Assembly (NCBI RefSeq): GCF_018274385.1
Contig: NZ_JAAFYZ010000090.1
Location: 1-38,058, forward strand
DNA from: Catenulispora pinistramenti
GTDB lineage: Bacteria; Actinomycetota; Actinomycetes; Streptomycetales; Catenulisporaceae
DNA: 38,058 bases
Direction of reading: 5' to 3'
In this document: one piece after another, positions 1 to 8,181 of the stretch
How positions within the stretch are numbered: position 1 is the first letter of the stretch
Layout: each line of letters starts with the position of its first letter
Notes under the pieces: generated by a model
Database searches by the model: none
What the model saw: only the letters and a program-made list of their open reading frames with translations
What the model was told of the DNA's origin: nothing
Program-made: the position numbers and the translations under genes

Positions 1-96
1 ATCGGCCAGCGCCTGCTGGCCATGGCCGCCGCGATCTGGCACAACACCAAGACCGGCGCGGCAAGCAAGCGATCATTGATCGCCTACGACCACTGA
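1..96 (+). mobile_element. IS982-type transposase, 3' end only
   Basis: The window opens inside a reading frame that ends at a TGA at 94-96 and gives 31 residues, including RLLAMAAAIWHN and ending SLIAYDH. This matches the conserved C-terminus of IS982-family (DDE) transposases of actinomycetes. Only the tail is visible, so neither completeness nor activity can be judged. No terminal inverted repeat could be identified in the following 130 bp. The family call rests on this short tail alone. Confidence 0.6.
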
Positions 97-152
97 CCAG
101 CCAAGCGATCGGACTCAATCATCTAGCGGGGCGAAAACCGCGTCGCCACTCA

Positions 153-180
153 TATAGGTGGGGTCGGGCTATAGGTGGGG
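153..180. repeat. 11-bp direct repeat upstream of the TlpA-like gene
   Basis: TATAGGTGGGG occurs at 153-163 and again at 170-180, 17 bp apart, about 50 bp before the thioredoxin-like lipoprotein gene. It could be a regulatory site or a remnant of the insertion-sequence end. Confidence 0.45.
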
Positions 181-227
181 GCGGGCCCCGACGAAACGGT
201 CCGATCGCCGCATGCGAGACTTCCCCC

Positions 228-800
228 ATGCCACGCCGCATGAACCCCCTCCGCAGGTACACCGCCGTGGCCTCGGTTGCCGCCCTGGCCTTCACCCTGG
301 CCGCCTGCGGCTCGGGAAAGAAAAATGCCGACAATCTCGGATCTATCAGCGCCATCCCGGCAAAGGACCGCAAACCCTTCCCTGAGCTTTCCGGCACCAC
401 CCTCGACGGCACCAAGCTCGACCTGAGCGCGTACAAGGGCAAGGTCGTCGTGATGAACCTCTGGGCGTCGTGGTGCGACGCCTGCCAGGCCGAGTCCCGG
501 TACCTGGAAAGCACCTACGAGGCCTACAAGGACAAGGGCGTGCAGTTCGTGGGCATCGACGCCCGCGACAACGCCGGCCAGGGCCAGGCGTTCGTCAAGG
601 ACCAGCAGATCACCTACCCGAGCCTGGTCGACGGCGACGACGGGAGCCTGCTGACCAAGCTGGTCGGCATCACCTCGCTGGCCGCGCTGCCGTCCACGCT
701 CATCATCGACAAGAACGGCGACCTGGCCTGGCGTGCGCTGCGGGGGATCGACTCCTCCGAGCTGTCGGCGGCGCTCGCCCCGGTGGTCGCAGAGAGCTGA
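228..800 (+). CDS. TlpA/ResA-like thioredoxin-fold lipoprotein
   Basis: Predicted extracytoplasmic, membrane-anchored thiol:disulfide oxidoreductase of 190 aa. A hydrophobic signal peptide ends in the lipobox LAAC, with the lipidated cysteine at residue 27. The thioredoxin fold follows, with WASWCDACQAE carrying the redox pair C83-x-x-C86, and a later region containing the cis-Pro-like segment AALPSTLIIDKNG. Family members reduce apo-cytochrome c or other exported cysteines, but no cytochrome maturation gene is nearby, so the partner is unknown. ATG 228 and ATG 240 are both possible starts; neither has a clear Shine-Dalgarno sequence and both keep the signal peptide. The gene converges on the MpaB-family gene and ends 43 bp from it. 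Confidence 0.88.
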   Translation: MPRRMNPLRRYTAVASVAALAFTLAACGSGKKNADNLGSISAIPAKDRKPFPELSGTTLDGTKLDLSAYKGKVVVMNLWASWCDACQAESRYLESTYEAYKDKGVQFVGIDARDNAGQGQAFVKDQQITYPSLVDGDDGSLLTKLVGITSLAALPSTLIIDKNGDLAWRALRGIDSSELSAALAPVVAES

Positions 801-803
801 GAC

Positions 804-872
804 GCGGAGCTGGGATGCGGAGCTGGGGAGCTGGGGCGCTGCTCTACTCAGGGCTCTGCGGTCCCAGCTCCT
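804..872. repeat. tandem and inverted GGAGCTGGG repeats between convergent genes
   Basis: GCGGAGCTGGG is repeated at 804-814 and 817-827, followed by a partial copy. GGAGCTGGGA (806-815) is matched by its reverse complement TCCCAGCTCC at 863-872, inside the 3' end of the convergent gene. The inverted pair could fold in both transcripts and act as a bidirectional terminator, but there is no T-tract. Confidence 0.4.
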
Positions 873-1692
873 CCATCCGATAGCCGTTCGGGTAGCTCGG
901 CGCCGTGCCGAGCGTGAGGTAGGGCTCGGTACGCGGCGCCTTCCACGCCTCAGCCGTGGCGCGCACCCGAATCAGGGCACCGACAAGCATCCGGACCGGC
1001 AGCGCCGGAGTCGGCGCCCCGACGGCCTTGCGCAGCGACGGCGTCAGCAGCGTGTCGGCGACCGGCCCGGCCAGGGCCTTGAGCCGGCCGGGCAGCCGGC
1101 CGGCGAACAGCCCGCGGGTGGCCGTCATCAGCGCTTCGGCGGCGGCGGTGGGCGCGAAATGCTCGGCCTCGTAGGCGTCGAGCAGCCGCTCGAACCCGGC
1201 GTAGTCGGCCGGGATGTCGGTGACGTGCAGCAACGCGCCCAGCCGCCGGTAGAACTCGACGGTCGCGGCGCGCTCGTGGCAGCACATCGGCCGCCACCCG
1301 GTCTGTTCTATCCATCGGGTCGGCACCACGACGAACGTGGCCAGCACGTACCGGTAGTCCTCGGCGCGGATGTCGAAGCGGCGGTGGATCTGGTTCAGCC
1401 GCCGGACCCCCACCCGGCCCCGCTCCGATTCCAGCCCGTGCGTGATCAGCTCGTACATCAGCAACCCGGTGTCGTCCGCGCGCTTGCGCGTCCGCTCGGT
1501 CATCTCCCCGGTCGAGTACAGCAACTCGGCGATGGCCGGGATCCCGAACGTCCGGTAGAACGCCAGATTCAGCCCGAGCAACGTCTCCCAGCCGAACTCG
1601 TACTGCACGACCGTCCGGTAGATCTCCTCGTGGTCCTCGACCGGATCCAGGGTGCGGAGATGCCTCAGGCGGGCCAGATCGCGGTTGCGCAT
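844..1692 (-). CDS. MpaB-family oxygenase (DUF2236)
   Basis: A 282-aa protein of the MpaB/DUF2236 family. This family of helical, probably haem-binding oxygenases includes latex-clearing protein and the fungal mycophenolic acid enzyme MpaB. The family-typical stretch includes NQIHRRFDIRAEDYRYVLATF, followed by PTRWIEQTGWRP, and His residues that could ligate haem are present, though I cannot assign the axial ligand by eye. I chose ATG 1692 because the protein begins MRNRDLARLR there; about 27 further residues are open upstream but look non-coding. No signal peptide is seen. It converges with the thioredoxin-like lipoprotein gene, and its substrate is unknown. Confidence 0.75.
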   Translation of the reverse strand: MRNRDLARLRHLRTLDPVEDHEEIYRTVVQYEFGWETLLGLNLAFYRTFGIPAIAELLYSTGEMTERTRKRADDTGLLMYELITHGLESERGRVGVRRLNQIHRRFDIRAEDYRYVLATFVVVPTRWIEQTGWRPMCCHERAATVEFYRRLGALLHVTDIPADYAGFERLLDAYEAEHFAPTAAAEALMTATRGLFAGRLPGRLKALAGPVADTLLTPSLRKAVGAPTPALPVRMLVGALIRVRATAEAWKAPRTEPYLTLGTAPSYPNGYRMEELGPQSPE

Positions 1693-1884
1693 GGCACTCG
1701 ACCCTAGTAGCTGGCCGGAACACCGGCGCCTCCAACGAATGCCAAGTCTTACGGATTGCGAAAGGCCCGCCACCGAACGGCCCGGTCAGCCCCATCGCGT
1801 GGCAACGTCGGTCGAGCGCCGCGCCGGGGTGAGGCACCCTCCGGCGCGGTGTGACCGATGCGATGTCCAGGAGGGGGCGGGGCG

Positions 1885-2640
1885 ATGTCCGAAGGCTCGA
1901 ACACGACCGGTGGCGTGCGGCCGGTGCGGGTTCCGCGGGCGGTGCGATGCGGCCGGGGGAGTGGTGCGGCGGTGTCGAGCGCGGTGTCGAGCGCGGTGCT
2001 GGTCGCCGTGATCGTCGCGGGGGCCGCGGCGTGTTCGAGCGGTGCGGGAAGCGCCGGGGCGAGTGCGGCGGCCGGGCCTTCGCTGACGACGACCGGCACC
2101 GTGACCGGCACGACGACCATCGCCGAGCCGGTGCCCGCTTCGTCCGCCGGTGCCCCGTCGTCGAACGCGCCGGCAGCGCCTGCCGCGCCTGCCACTCCCG
2201 CCGTACCGAGTAAGAGCCCGCATTCGGCGGCCACACCGCCGCCTCATCCCTCCCCGTCGCTGTCGATGGGTCCGGCGGCCCTATTCGAGAACACGCACAG
2301 CGGGCAGTGCCTGGGCCGTACATCCGACGCCCCGGGCACGCCGGTGAGCACAGCCGCATGCGGCACCGCGGCGAGCCTGGGCTGGAGCATCGCCTCCGAC
2401 GGCACGATCCGCGTCGGCGGCCTGTGCATGGACGCGACGGGCACCCAAGGGGGCGCCTTGGTGCAGCTCGCCGCGTGCGGGACCGACCCCGGGACCGACC
2501 CCGGGGAACAGTTCGTCTTCAGCGACGGCGAACTGGTCGGCACCCGCGCTGCCAAGTGCGTCGACGACGAGTTCAAGGGGACCCAAGTCCGCCTGCAGCG
2601 GTGCGACGCCAGCACCGCGCAGATCTGGCGACACCTGTGA
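1885..2640 (+). CDS. ricin-B lectin domain lipoprotein
   Basis: A 251-aa exported protein. A long basic N-region and hydrophobic stretch end in the lipobox GAAAC (Cys50). A Ser/Thr/Ala/Pro-rich linker (about 52-130) follows, then a single ricin-type beta-trefoil (about 132-251) with three cysteine-containing subdomains and a terminal QIW-type motif (STAQIWRHL). Such domains bind galactose- or xylose-containing glycans; here it is tethered to the membrane by a flexible stalk. No catalytic domain is fused. ATG 1885 was chosen because of a strong Shine-Dalgarno (AGGAGGGGG, 1869-1877). The next gene, a secreted propeller protein, starts 53 bp downstream on the same strand and may be co-transcribed. 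Confidence 0.82.
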   Translation: MSEGSNTTGGVRPVRVPRAVRCGRGSGAAVSSAVSSAVLVAVIVAGAAACSSGAGSAGASAAAGPSLTTTGTVTGTTTIAEPVPASSAGAPSSNAPAAPAAPATPAVPSKSPHSAATPPPHPSPSLSMGPAALFENTHSGQCLGRTSDAPGTPVSTAACGTAASLGWSIASDGTIRVGGLCMDATGTQGGALVQLAACGTDPGTDPGEQFVFSDGELVGTRAAKCVDDEFKGTQVRLQRCDASTAQIWRHL

Positions 2641-2693
2641 GACGTCCGGACAGCGCGTCTGGATGGAACCATCAACAAGGAGTGCAATCCACC

Positions 2694-3890
2694 ATGAGTA
2701 AGAGCTTCCGTCGCACGAGCCTGTCCGTGGCCGCCGTCGCCACCGGTTGCGCCGCCATCGCGGTGACCGCCGTCCCGGCGAATGCCGCGACCACGACCAC
2801 GACCACGACCACGACCGCGACTGCGGCCACCGCTGGCGCGGCCACCTCCGCGGACAACGGGTACGGCTCCCACGCCGTCTTCGTGCAGACCGACAACACC
2901 GCCGGCAACCAGGTGGTCTCCTACCAGCGCGCCGCCGACGGCACCCTCAAGCTGGCCCACACCTACGCCACCGGCGGTCTGGGCGGCGTCCTCACCGGTA
3001 GCGCGGTCGACCACACCGCCTCGCAGGGTGCGCTCACCTATGACGCCGAGCACCACCTGCTCTACGCGGTGAACGCGGGCAGCAACACGGTCTCGGTGTT
3101 CGCGGTGCACGGCACCGCGCTGACGCTGGAGCAGGTCGTCTCCTCCGGCGGCACGTTCCCGGTCAGCGTCGCCGTGCACCGGGACGTCGTCTACGTGCTC
3201 AACGCCGCCGACGGTGCGAGTGTCCAGGGCTACCGCGTGTCCCACGGCCGCCTGCAACTCCGGACGGACTGGAACCGCCCGCTCGGCCTCGACGCGACCG
3301 GCACGCCGCAGTTCACCCACACCCCGGGCCAGGTCGGCTTCACCGGCGACGGCCGGCAGCTGGTGGTGACCACCAAGGCCGCGAGCAACGACGTGCTCGT
3401 CTACCGCCTCGGCCACGACGGCGCCCCGGCGCAGTCCCCGACCGTGAACTCCTTCCCCGGCACCGTGCCCTTCGCCTTCGTGAACACCGGACGCGACCAG
3501 ATCGCCCTCGTCCAGGCCGGCACCAACTCGGTCCTGACCTACCGGGTCGGCGCCGACGGCACCCTGACCCAGCAGTCCGCCTACGCCACCGGCCAGGCCG
3601 CCACCTGCTGGATCGCCCGTGCCGGCGACCTGCTGTTCGCCTCCAACGCCGGCAGCGCCACCGAGACGGGCCTGCGCCTCGGCACGCACGACGCCCTGAC
3701 GGGCCTCGGCACCACCAAGACGGACATGGGCACCGTCGACGCCGCGGCCGCCGGCCACAACCTCTACGTCCAGACCGGCGCCACCGGCATAGTGGACGAG
3801 TACTCGATCGCTCCCAACGGCACCCTGACGGCCATCGGCTCGGTCACCGTGGCCGGCGCGGCCGGCGGCGAGGGCATCGCAGCGAACTGA
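2694..3890 (+). CDS. secreted beta-propeller protein (lactonase/YVTN-like)
   Basis: A 398-aa exported protein. A Sec signal peptide ends near AVPANA, followed by a run of nine threonines encoded by a hexanucleotide repeat. The rest shows repeated blade-like units such as LYAVNAGSNTVSVFAVHG, VYVLNAADGASVQGY and FASNAGSATETG, typical of the 7-bladed lactonase/YVTN propeller superfamily. Family members include 6-phosphogluconolactonase-like enzymes, but secretion argues for a surface-binding or structural role instead. The Shine-Dalgarno AAGGAG (2677-2682) supports ATG 2694. A strong hairpin 57 bp past the stop ends the transcript. It lies directly behind the lectin lipoprotein, which suggests a shared extracellular or glycan-related role. 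Confidence 0.8.
   Translation: MSKSFRRTSLSVAAVATGCAAIAVTAVPANAATTTTTTTTTATAATAGAATSADNGYGSHAVFVQTDNTAGNQVVSYQRAADGTLKLAHTYATGGLGGVLTGSAVDHTASQGALTYDAEHHLLYAVNAGSNTVSVFAVHGTALTLEQVVSSGGTFPVSVAVHRDVVYVLNAADGASVQGYRVSHGRLQLRTDWNRPLGLDATGTPQFTHTPGQVGFTGDGRQLVVTTKAASNDVLVYRLGHDGAPAQSPTVNSFPGTVPFAFVNTGRDQIALVQAGTNSVLTYRVGADGTLTQQSAYATGQAATCWIARAGDLLFASNAGSATETGLRLGTHDALTGLGTTKTDMGTVDAAAAGHNLYVQTGATGIVDEYSIAPNGTLTAIGSVTVAGAAGGEGIAAN
2790..2819 (+). repeat. ACCACG hexanucleotide repeat encoding poly-Thr
   Basis: Four exact ACCACG units (2790-2813) plus a degenerate one (ACCGCG) encode the Thr run just after the predicted signal-peptidase site. The 6-bp unit keeps the frame, so slippage would change stalk length and not the reading frame. 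Confidence 0.8.
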
Positions 3891-3946
3891 TGCGGTAGCC
3901 GACAGCCGCGAATCTCCGGCACCCGATACCTGATAACCGACACCCA

Positions 3947-3990
3947 TCACCCACGCCCCGGCCGTCACCCGACGGCCGGGGCGTGGGTGA
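3947..3990 (+). terminator. strong hairpin terminator after the propeller gene
   Basis: A perfect 20-bp inverted repeat (arms 3947-3966 and 3971-3990) with a 4-nt ACCC loop lies 57 bp after the stop at 3890. There is no long T-tract, which is common for actinomycete terminators. Confidence 0.85.
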
Positions 3991-4364
3991 ATCCCCAGCT
4001 GATCCGGGTAGTTCCCCGCCGCTCACCTGGTGCCAGTCACCTACTATCAGCAATAGTACTGACCCGTAGCGCTGATGAGAGCCACCTCACATTCGAACGC
4101 CCTAGCGACAGGGTTCTCCCTCCTGCGAGGATCGCGCCACGCGATCATGAGAGCCCTCGTGTCGCGTCAGCGAGCGGCGTCGGGCGCTGCTCGTTCCTTC
4201 ACATCGATGGGGAACGGTGGAAGCGCGTGCGCTCATGGGCAGGACATCTCGTGCTTCGTGCCATGAACGGCTGGGCCGTCATCGGTTTCTGACTCCTCCA
4301 CGAGCGGTGTCCATGCAGAACGAGTGGGGACTCGTTCGTAGGTGGGCATCGGATGGGTCAGGAA
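3991..4364. other. gene-free gap with lower GC
   Basis: No convincing gene on either strand. Short open frames here lack codon bias, start signals and recognisable motifs. The stretch is less GC-rich than its surroundings and holds two small dyads: TACTAT-N5-ATAGTA at 4042-4058 and GAACGAGT-GGGG-ACTCGTTC at 4318-4337. It could be an old insertion or an unrecognised small RNA region. Confidence 0.5.
4042..4058. promoter_or_regulatory. TACTAT-N5-ATAGTA palindrome, possible operator
   Basis: A perfect 6-bp dyad with a 5-bp spacer, AT-rich in a GC-rich background. Its size suits a dimeric repressor half-site pair, but no gene start lies close downstream, so its role is unclear. Confidence 0.25.
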
Positions 4365-4396
4365 GTGCAGGGCCGCCCTTCCGGGCGGCCCTGCAC
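4365..4396. terminator. hairpin terminator after the P450 gene
   Basis: A perfect 14-bp stem (4365-4378 with 4383-4396) and a TTCC loop lie 16 bp beyond the P450 stop at 4412. A GTTTT run follows on the plus strand, so it may stop transcription from both sides. Confidence 0.75.
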
Positions 4397-4411
4397 GTTT
4401 TCGCTCGCCTT

Positions 4412-5623
4412 TCACCAGGCGACCGGCAGCGCGATCATCGAGTCGACGATCTCCCCACCGCTGAACTCCAGCTCATCGCGGGCGACGGCCATCCGCAGCG
4501 TCGGCAGGCGCCGGAGCAGCATTTCGAGCCCGATGGTCAACTCGGCCTTCGCCAAGGGCGCGCCCAGGCAGTAGTGCGGGCCGCCGCCGAAGATCAGGGT
4601 CGGCGGTGCGTCCCGGTCGAAGCGGATGGTGTCCGGGTCCGGGTAGGCCTCGGGATCGCGCAGGGCGCCGTTGTGGGGCAGCGCGATCGTCTGCCCGGCC
4701 CTGACGGTGCCGGAGGGGAGTTCGACGTCTGCGACCGCCCGGCGTAGCAGGGTGCTGTTACTCAGGCCGGTGAAGCGCAGCAGCTCTTCGACCGCGGCCG
4801 GTAGCAGGTCCGGATGGTCGAGCAGCTGCGTCCACAGCGTGCGGTCGCCGTCGAGCAGTTCGGCCAGGGCGCGGCTCAGGGCGGTCGCCGTGGTCTCGTT
4901 GCCGGCCGCGATCAGACCGGTCGCCAGCGTCAGCAGTTCCTGCTCGGTCAGCTTGTCCGCGCCGTCCCGGGCCGCGATCAGGTCGTCGATCAGGTCCTCG
5001 CCGGGCTCGGCGCGCTTGGCGGCGATCAGCTCGGCCATGTACGCCAAGAACGCGCCGATCTCCGCCCCGACCTGCTCCGGCGTCATCCGCGCGCCGGCGG
5101 CGAAGGCGTTGGACCAGACGCGGAACCGCAGCGCGTCGTGTTCGGGCACGCCGAGCAGCCGGCAGATGATCCGCACCGGGAGCGCGAAACAGTAGCCCGC
5201 GACCAGATCGGCCGGCGGTCCCGCCTTCTCCAGATCGTCGATCAACTCGTTCGCGACCTGCCGGATCACCGGCTTCCAGCGCTCGGCCCGGCGCGGCGTG
5301 AAGGCGCTGGCGACGATGCGGCGCAGCCGCAGGTGGTCCGCGCCGTCCTTGTTGAGCACGATGTCAGGGTCCTGAAGAAAGCTCGGCTCGGCGGTCATCC
5401 GCGGCGCGTCGGGCCCGGTCAGGTCGTGCGAGAGCAGCGGCTCGGCCATCGCCGCGGCCACGTCCCGGTAGGTCAGCAACAGGATCGCCGGATCGCCGCT
5501 GGGCAGCCGCACCTGCCCGAAGGGGCAGCTCGCCCGCCGCTCGGCGTATTCGGCCGGGGGAGTGAGCGAGTGGCTGGGGAACGGAAGGGCCGGCAGGTCG
5601 GGAACGCGGTCGGTGTCAGTCAT
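4412..5623 (-). CDS. cytochrome P450
   Basis: A complete 403-aa soluble bacterial P450 monooxygenase. Visible motifs are the C-helix HLRLRR (97-102), the I-helix oxygen-activation motif AGNETT (240-245), the K-helix ExxR (E280-R283) and the haem loop FGGGPHYCLG with thiolate Cys352. The I-helix has Asn-Glu before the Thr pair, a normal variant. Such enzymes hydroxylate small hydrophobic substrates using ferredoxin and a ferredoxin reductase, neither of which is encoded next to it. It is a single-gene unit between a promoter at 5693-5720 and a hairpin terminator. It lies about 15 kb from the acyl-assembly operon, so a tailoring role there is possible but unsupported. Confidence 0.95.
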   Translation of the reverse strand: MTDTDRVPDLPALPFPSHSLTPPAEYAERRASCPFGQVRLPSGDPAILLLTYRDVAAAMAEPLLSHDLTGPDAPRMTAEPSFLQDPDIVLNKDGADHLRLRRIVASAFTPRRAERWKPVIRQVANELIDDLEKAGPPADLVAGYCFALPVRIICRLLGVPEHDALRFRVWSNAFAAGARMTPEQVGAEIGAFLAYMAELIAAKRAEPGEDLIDDLIAARDGADKLTEQELLTLATGLIAAGNETTATALSRALAELLDGDRTLWTQLLDHPDLLPAAVEELLRFTGLSNSTLLRRAVADVELPSGTVRAGQTIALPHNGALRDPEAYPDPDTIRFDRDAPPTLIFGGGPHYCLGAPLAKAELTIGLEMLLRRLPTLRMAVARDELEFSGGEIVDSMIALPVAW

Positions 5624-5692
5624 GCCTGCGACCTTTCGGATGAGGGGTCTGGACGCGCACCATGGATCCGTGCCACAGCCTTCTTGGGACTC

Positions 5693-5720
5693 ACCGTAAT
5701 CAGAACACTGCTATATGCAA
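5693..5720 (-). promoter_or_regulatory. candidate P450 promoter
   Basis: Read on the minus strand, TTGCAT (5720-5715) and TACGGT (5698-5693) are separated by 16 bp, resembling a -35/-10 pair. Transcription would begin near 5686 and leave a leader of about 60 nt before ATG 5623. Confidence 0.45.
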
Positions 5721-5730
5721 GAGAGGCCTG

Positions 5731-6237
5731 ATGAACACCGCGAATGTCGTCTCCTACCCCGGCGTGGCAGGCCCCCTGCCACAGCCGCACGTCCGCGCCT
5801 GGCTCGTCGGCTCCGCCACAGCCGTGGGCGCACTCATTCCCTTGGCCGCGGCGCTCGTTCCCGTGGTCACGCTCCAGTCCCCGCCGACGACCTCGACGGT
5901 GCAGCCCGGAGACGTGCCCCCCGCCACGCCGCCGGTCGCGCCGGTGTTCCGGGCCGCACCGCGCGTCACGCTGCTGTCCCACGACGGCGTCGCGGCCCTC
6001 GGCCTCGCCGCGATCCCGCTGGTGGTGGCGCTCGGGGTGGGACTGTTGCTGTGGCACGCCGTCCGTCGCGGCTCGCGACCGGCAGCTCTGGCGGCCTGGA
6101 CGCTCGCGATCGCGCTGACGGCGGCCGGCGTTGTCGGCTTCGTCACGTTTCTGATCGGTTTGGTGGTGATCCCCGTGGGCGTCTTCTTGATCGTCGCCTG
6201 CGCGCAGCCGGCCTCGGTGCCACGGGAGTTAGCGTAA
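5731..6237 (+). CDS. small integral membrane protein, unknown function
   Basis: A 168-aa protein with no family I recognise. Hydrophobicity suggests a helix at about 23-48, a Pro/Thr-rich extracytoplasmic loop (about 50-80, including PPTTSTVQPG and PPATPPVAP), a helix at about 90-110 ending in basic residues, and two closely spaced helices at about 118-160. ATG 5731 was chosen because the protein starts MNTANVVSYPG there with GAGAGG just upstream. It is divergent from the P450 gene. The polyphosphate kinase start lies 51 bp after its stop, but that gene seems to have its own leaderless promoter. Confidence 0.6.
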   Translation: MNTANVVSYPGVAGPLPQPHVRAWLVGSATAVGALIPLAAALVPVVTLQSPPTTSTVQPGDVPPATPPVAPVFRAAPRVTLLSHDGVAALGLAAIPLVVALGVGLLLWHAVRRGSRPAALAAWTLAIALTAAGVVGFVTFLIGLVVIPVGVFLIVACAQPASVPRELA

Positions 6238-6276
6238 TGTTCGACGTATGGTCGATCATCTGGCGAACGCGTTCGG

Positions 6277-6289
6277 GATATTGCCGCTG
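6277..6289 (+). promoter_or_regulatory. leaderless-type -10 element at the ppk2 start
   Basis: GATATT (6277-6282) is followed by exactly six bases and then GTG 6289. There is no Shine-Dalgarno. The same spacing occurs at 8243 and 34982, which supports a leaderless start. Confidence 0.5.
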
Positions 6290-7311
6290 TGAGTGCAGAA
6301 CCGACTGACCCGCCGTCCACAGACACCTATGCCAGCCCCAACCCCGCCTCCGACGAACTGGATCGCGAGCTCGATCGCGAGCGCGCCTGGCTGCTCGCCG
6401 ACGTGAGCGAGACCGGCGGCCTGCGTATCGAGCAGGCCGATGACGACGATCCGATCCTGATCGGCCCCGACGGCGTGCCGATCGACACCTGGCGCCAGGA
6501 CTACCCGTACCGCGAGCGCCTGGATCGCATGCAGTACGAGCACGACAAGCGGCTGTTGCAGATAGAACTGCTGAAGCTGCAGAACTGGATCAAGGAGACC
6601 GGCGGTCGGCTGGTGATCCTGTTCGAGGGACGGGACGCGGCCGGTAAGGGCGGCACCATCAAGCGCTTCATCGAGCACCTGAACCCGCGCGGCGCGAGGG
6701 TCGTCGCCTTGGAGAAGCCCACCGAGCGCGAACGCACCCAGTGGTACTTCCAGCGCTACGTGACCCACCTGCCGGCCGCCGGCGAGATCGTGATGTTCGA
6801 CCGCTCCTGGTACAACCGCGCCGGCGTCGAGCGGGTCATGGGCTTCTGCGACCCGGCCGAGTACCTGGAGTTCATGCGCCAGGCCCCGGAATTCGAGCGG
6901 ATGCTGGTGCGCGACGGCATGACGCTGGTGAAGTTCTGGTTCTCCGTCTCCCAGGCCGAGCAGCGCACCAGGTTCCTGATCCGGCAGGTGGACCCGGTCC
7001 GCCAGTGGAAGCTGAGCCCGATGGACCTCGCCTCCCTGGAACGCTGGCAGCAGTACACGGACGCGAAGGAGGCGATGTTCTTCTACACCGACACCGCCGA
7101 CGCGCCCTGGACCGTGGTCAAGAGCAACGACAAGAAGCGCGCCCGCCTCGCGGCGATGCAGCACGTCCTGTCGCTGTTCCCGTACGCCGATAAGGACCCT
7201 GAGATCGCCCGGGTCCCCGACCCCCAGGTCCTCGGCTCGGCCGCCCTCCTCACCGAACGCGGCACCGAGGCCGATCGGCAGCGCGTCCTGCCCCGCCTGT
7301 CCGGCAACTGA
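6289..7311 (+). CDS. ppk2: polyphosphate kinase 2 (class I-like)
   Basis: A 340-aa PPK2-family enzyme. It transfers phosphate from polyphosphate to nucleoside diphosphates (or the reverse), linking polyphosphate stores to GTP/ATP pools in the cytoplasm. The Walker A loop is GRDAAGKGG (114-122, Lys120) and the Walker B region MFDRSWYNRAGVERVMGF starts at residue 169, followed by the lid helix with KFWFSVSQAEQ. The N-terminal 65 residues are an acidic, low-complexity extension. Length and one-domain layout fit the class I group, but nucleotide preference cannot be told by eye. Translation begins at GTG 6289 with no Shine-Dalgarno, and a TAnnnT-like box lies 6 nt upstream. It converges with the SGNH hydrolase gene across a 28-bp gap. 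Confidence 0.93.
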   Translation: MSAEPTDPPSTDTYASPNPASDELDRELDRERAWLLADVSETGGLRIEQADDDDPILIGPDGVPIDTWRQDYPYRERLDRMQYEHDKRLLQIELLKLQNWIKETGGRLVILFEGRDAAGKGGTIKRFIEHLNPRGARVVALEKPTERERTQWYFQRYVTHLPAAGEIVMFDRSWYNRAGVERVMGFCDPAEYLEFMRQAPEFERMLVRDGMTLVKFWFSVSQAEQRTRFLIRQVDPVRQWKLSPMDLASLERWQQYTDAKEAMFFYTDTADAPWTVVKSNDKKRARLAAMQHVLSLFPYADKDPEIARVPDPQVLGSAALLTERGTEADRQRVLPRLSGN

Positions 7312-7339
7312 AGCGGCGCGGTTTGCTGGTCTCGCCGGA

Positions 7340-8143
7340 TCAGCAGCCGTGGAAGTCAGGGCTCGCGGACCAGCCGGCGTTGGCCCAGGCTTGCGCCGGC
7401 GCCGGGTTGAACCCCGCGAACTGTCCGTGCAGCTGGTCCAGGAGCCAGTTGGTGAAGCGTGCGGCGCTTTGCGGGCAGGTGTGGACGCCGTCGCTGCTGC
7501 GGTCGGGCTTGCCGTCCCGGTCCTGCTGGTAGGACGGACCCCACACGGCGGCGGCGTCGAGCACGGCCGCTTGGTTCCGAGCGCCTGCGGCCACCGCCTG
7601 CGCGGCGGCCTTGGTGCGCGCGAGGTCGGCCATGTGCGGCTGGTAGAAGTCGTCGGCCTTGATCGGCGGCATGGTGACGAAGAGCAGCTTGGCGCCGTTC
7701 GCGGTGGCCGTGGCGAGCAGCTTCTGGTAGGCGGCCTGTTGGTCTTGCTGGCTGCCCCAGTCGTAGCTGGCTATTTGGTAGACGAGCACGCTCGGTTTGG
7801 CCGAGGCGATCTGCCCCGGGAGCGTCTGCCAGTTGTTGTCGCTGGCCGGGCCGAGCACGTTCCCGCCGCCGTCGGCGGCGATCGACTGGAACTGGACGTG
7901 GCTCGCCTTGAACGCGGCGGCCAGGGGCAGTGACTCCTGGACGGCGATGGAGTCGCCGAGGAAGAGCACCTTGGCCAGTCCGCCGTTGGGGCCGTTGCCG
8001 CTGTTCGTGCTGTTCGCGCCGTTTGCTGTAGCCGCCACAGCCGCGCCGCCGGAGGCATTGGAGGTGCCGGACCGGGCGGAGCAGGCGGCGGCGAGCAGGG
8101 CGACGCCGGCCAGGCCGAGCGTGAGGTTTCGTGTCTTGGTCAT
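7340..8143 (-). CDS. SGNH-hydrolase lipoprotein
   Basis: A 267-aa exported lipoprotein. The lipobox is LAAAC with Cys21, followed by a Gly/Asn/Ser-rich linker (to about 55). The SGNH/GDSL hydrolase domain begins with block I FLGDSIAV (catalytic Ser65) and ends with SDGVH (Asp218, His221) near the C-terminus. The fold matches the esterase domains often fused to OafA-type acyltransferases, so the substrate is probably an O-acyl group on an envelope glycan; this is an inference. It is divergent from the response-regulator gene. A direct-repeat operator, also found before the acyltransferase gene at 12258, lies 43 nt upstream of ATG 8143. No Shine-Dalgarno is visible, so the start may be leaderless. 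It ends with an unusual C-terminal cysteine. Confidence 0.82.
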   Translation of the reverse strand: MTKTRNLTLGLAGVALLAAACSARSGTSNASGGAAVAATANGANSTNSGNGPNGGLAKVLFLGDSIAVQESLPLAAAFKASHVQFQSIAADGGGNVLGPASDNNWQTLPGQIASAKPSVLVYQIASYDWGSQQDQQAAYQKLLATATANGAKLLFVTMPPIKADDFYQPHMADLARTKAAAQAVAAGARNQAAVLDAAAVWGPSYQQDRDGKPDRSSDGVHTCPQSAARFTNWLLDQLHGQFAGFNPAPAQAWANAGWSASPDFHGC

Positions 8144-8181
8144 GACGGCAACGTTCGTCCGGCCGTGTCCGAGCGCCTGCC

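Noticed and set aside
844-3968. Several long overlapping frames antisense or out of frame to the MpaB, lectin and propeller genes
   Set aside because: They are shadows caused by high GC: no motifs, Arg/Pro/Gly-biased composition, and they conflict with frames that have signal peptides, ribosome sites and family motifs.
4217-4415. Small frames on both strands in the gap before the P450 gene
   Set aside because: No family, no ribosome site, no third-position GC bias; they also run across the terminator hairpin.
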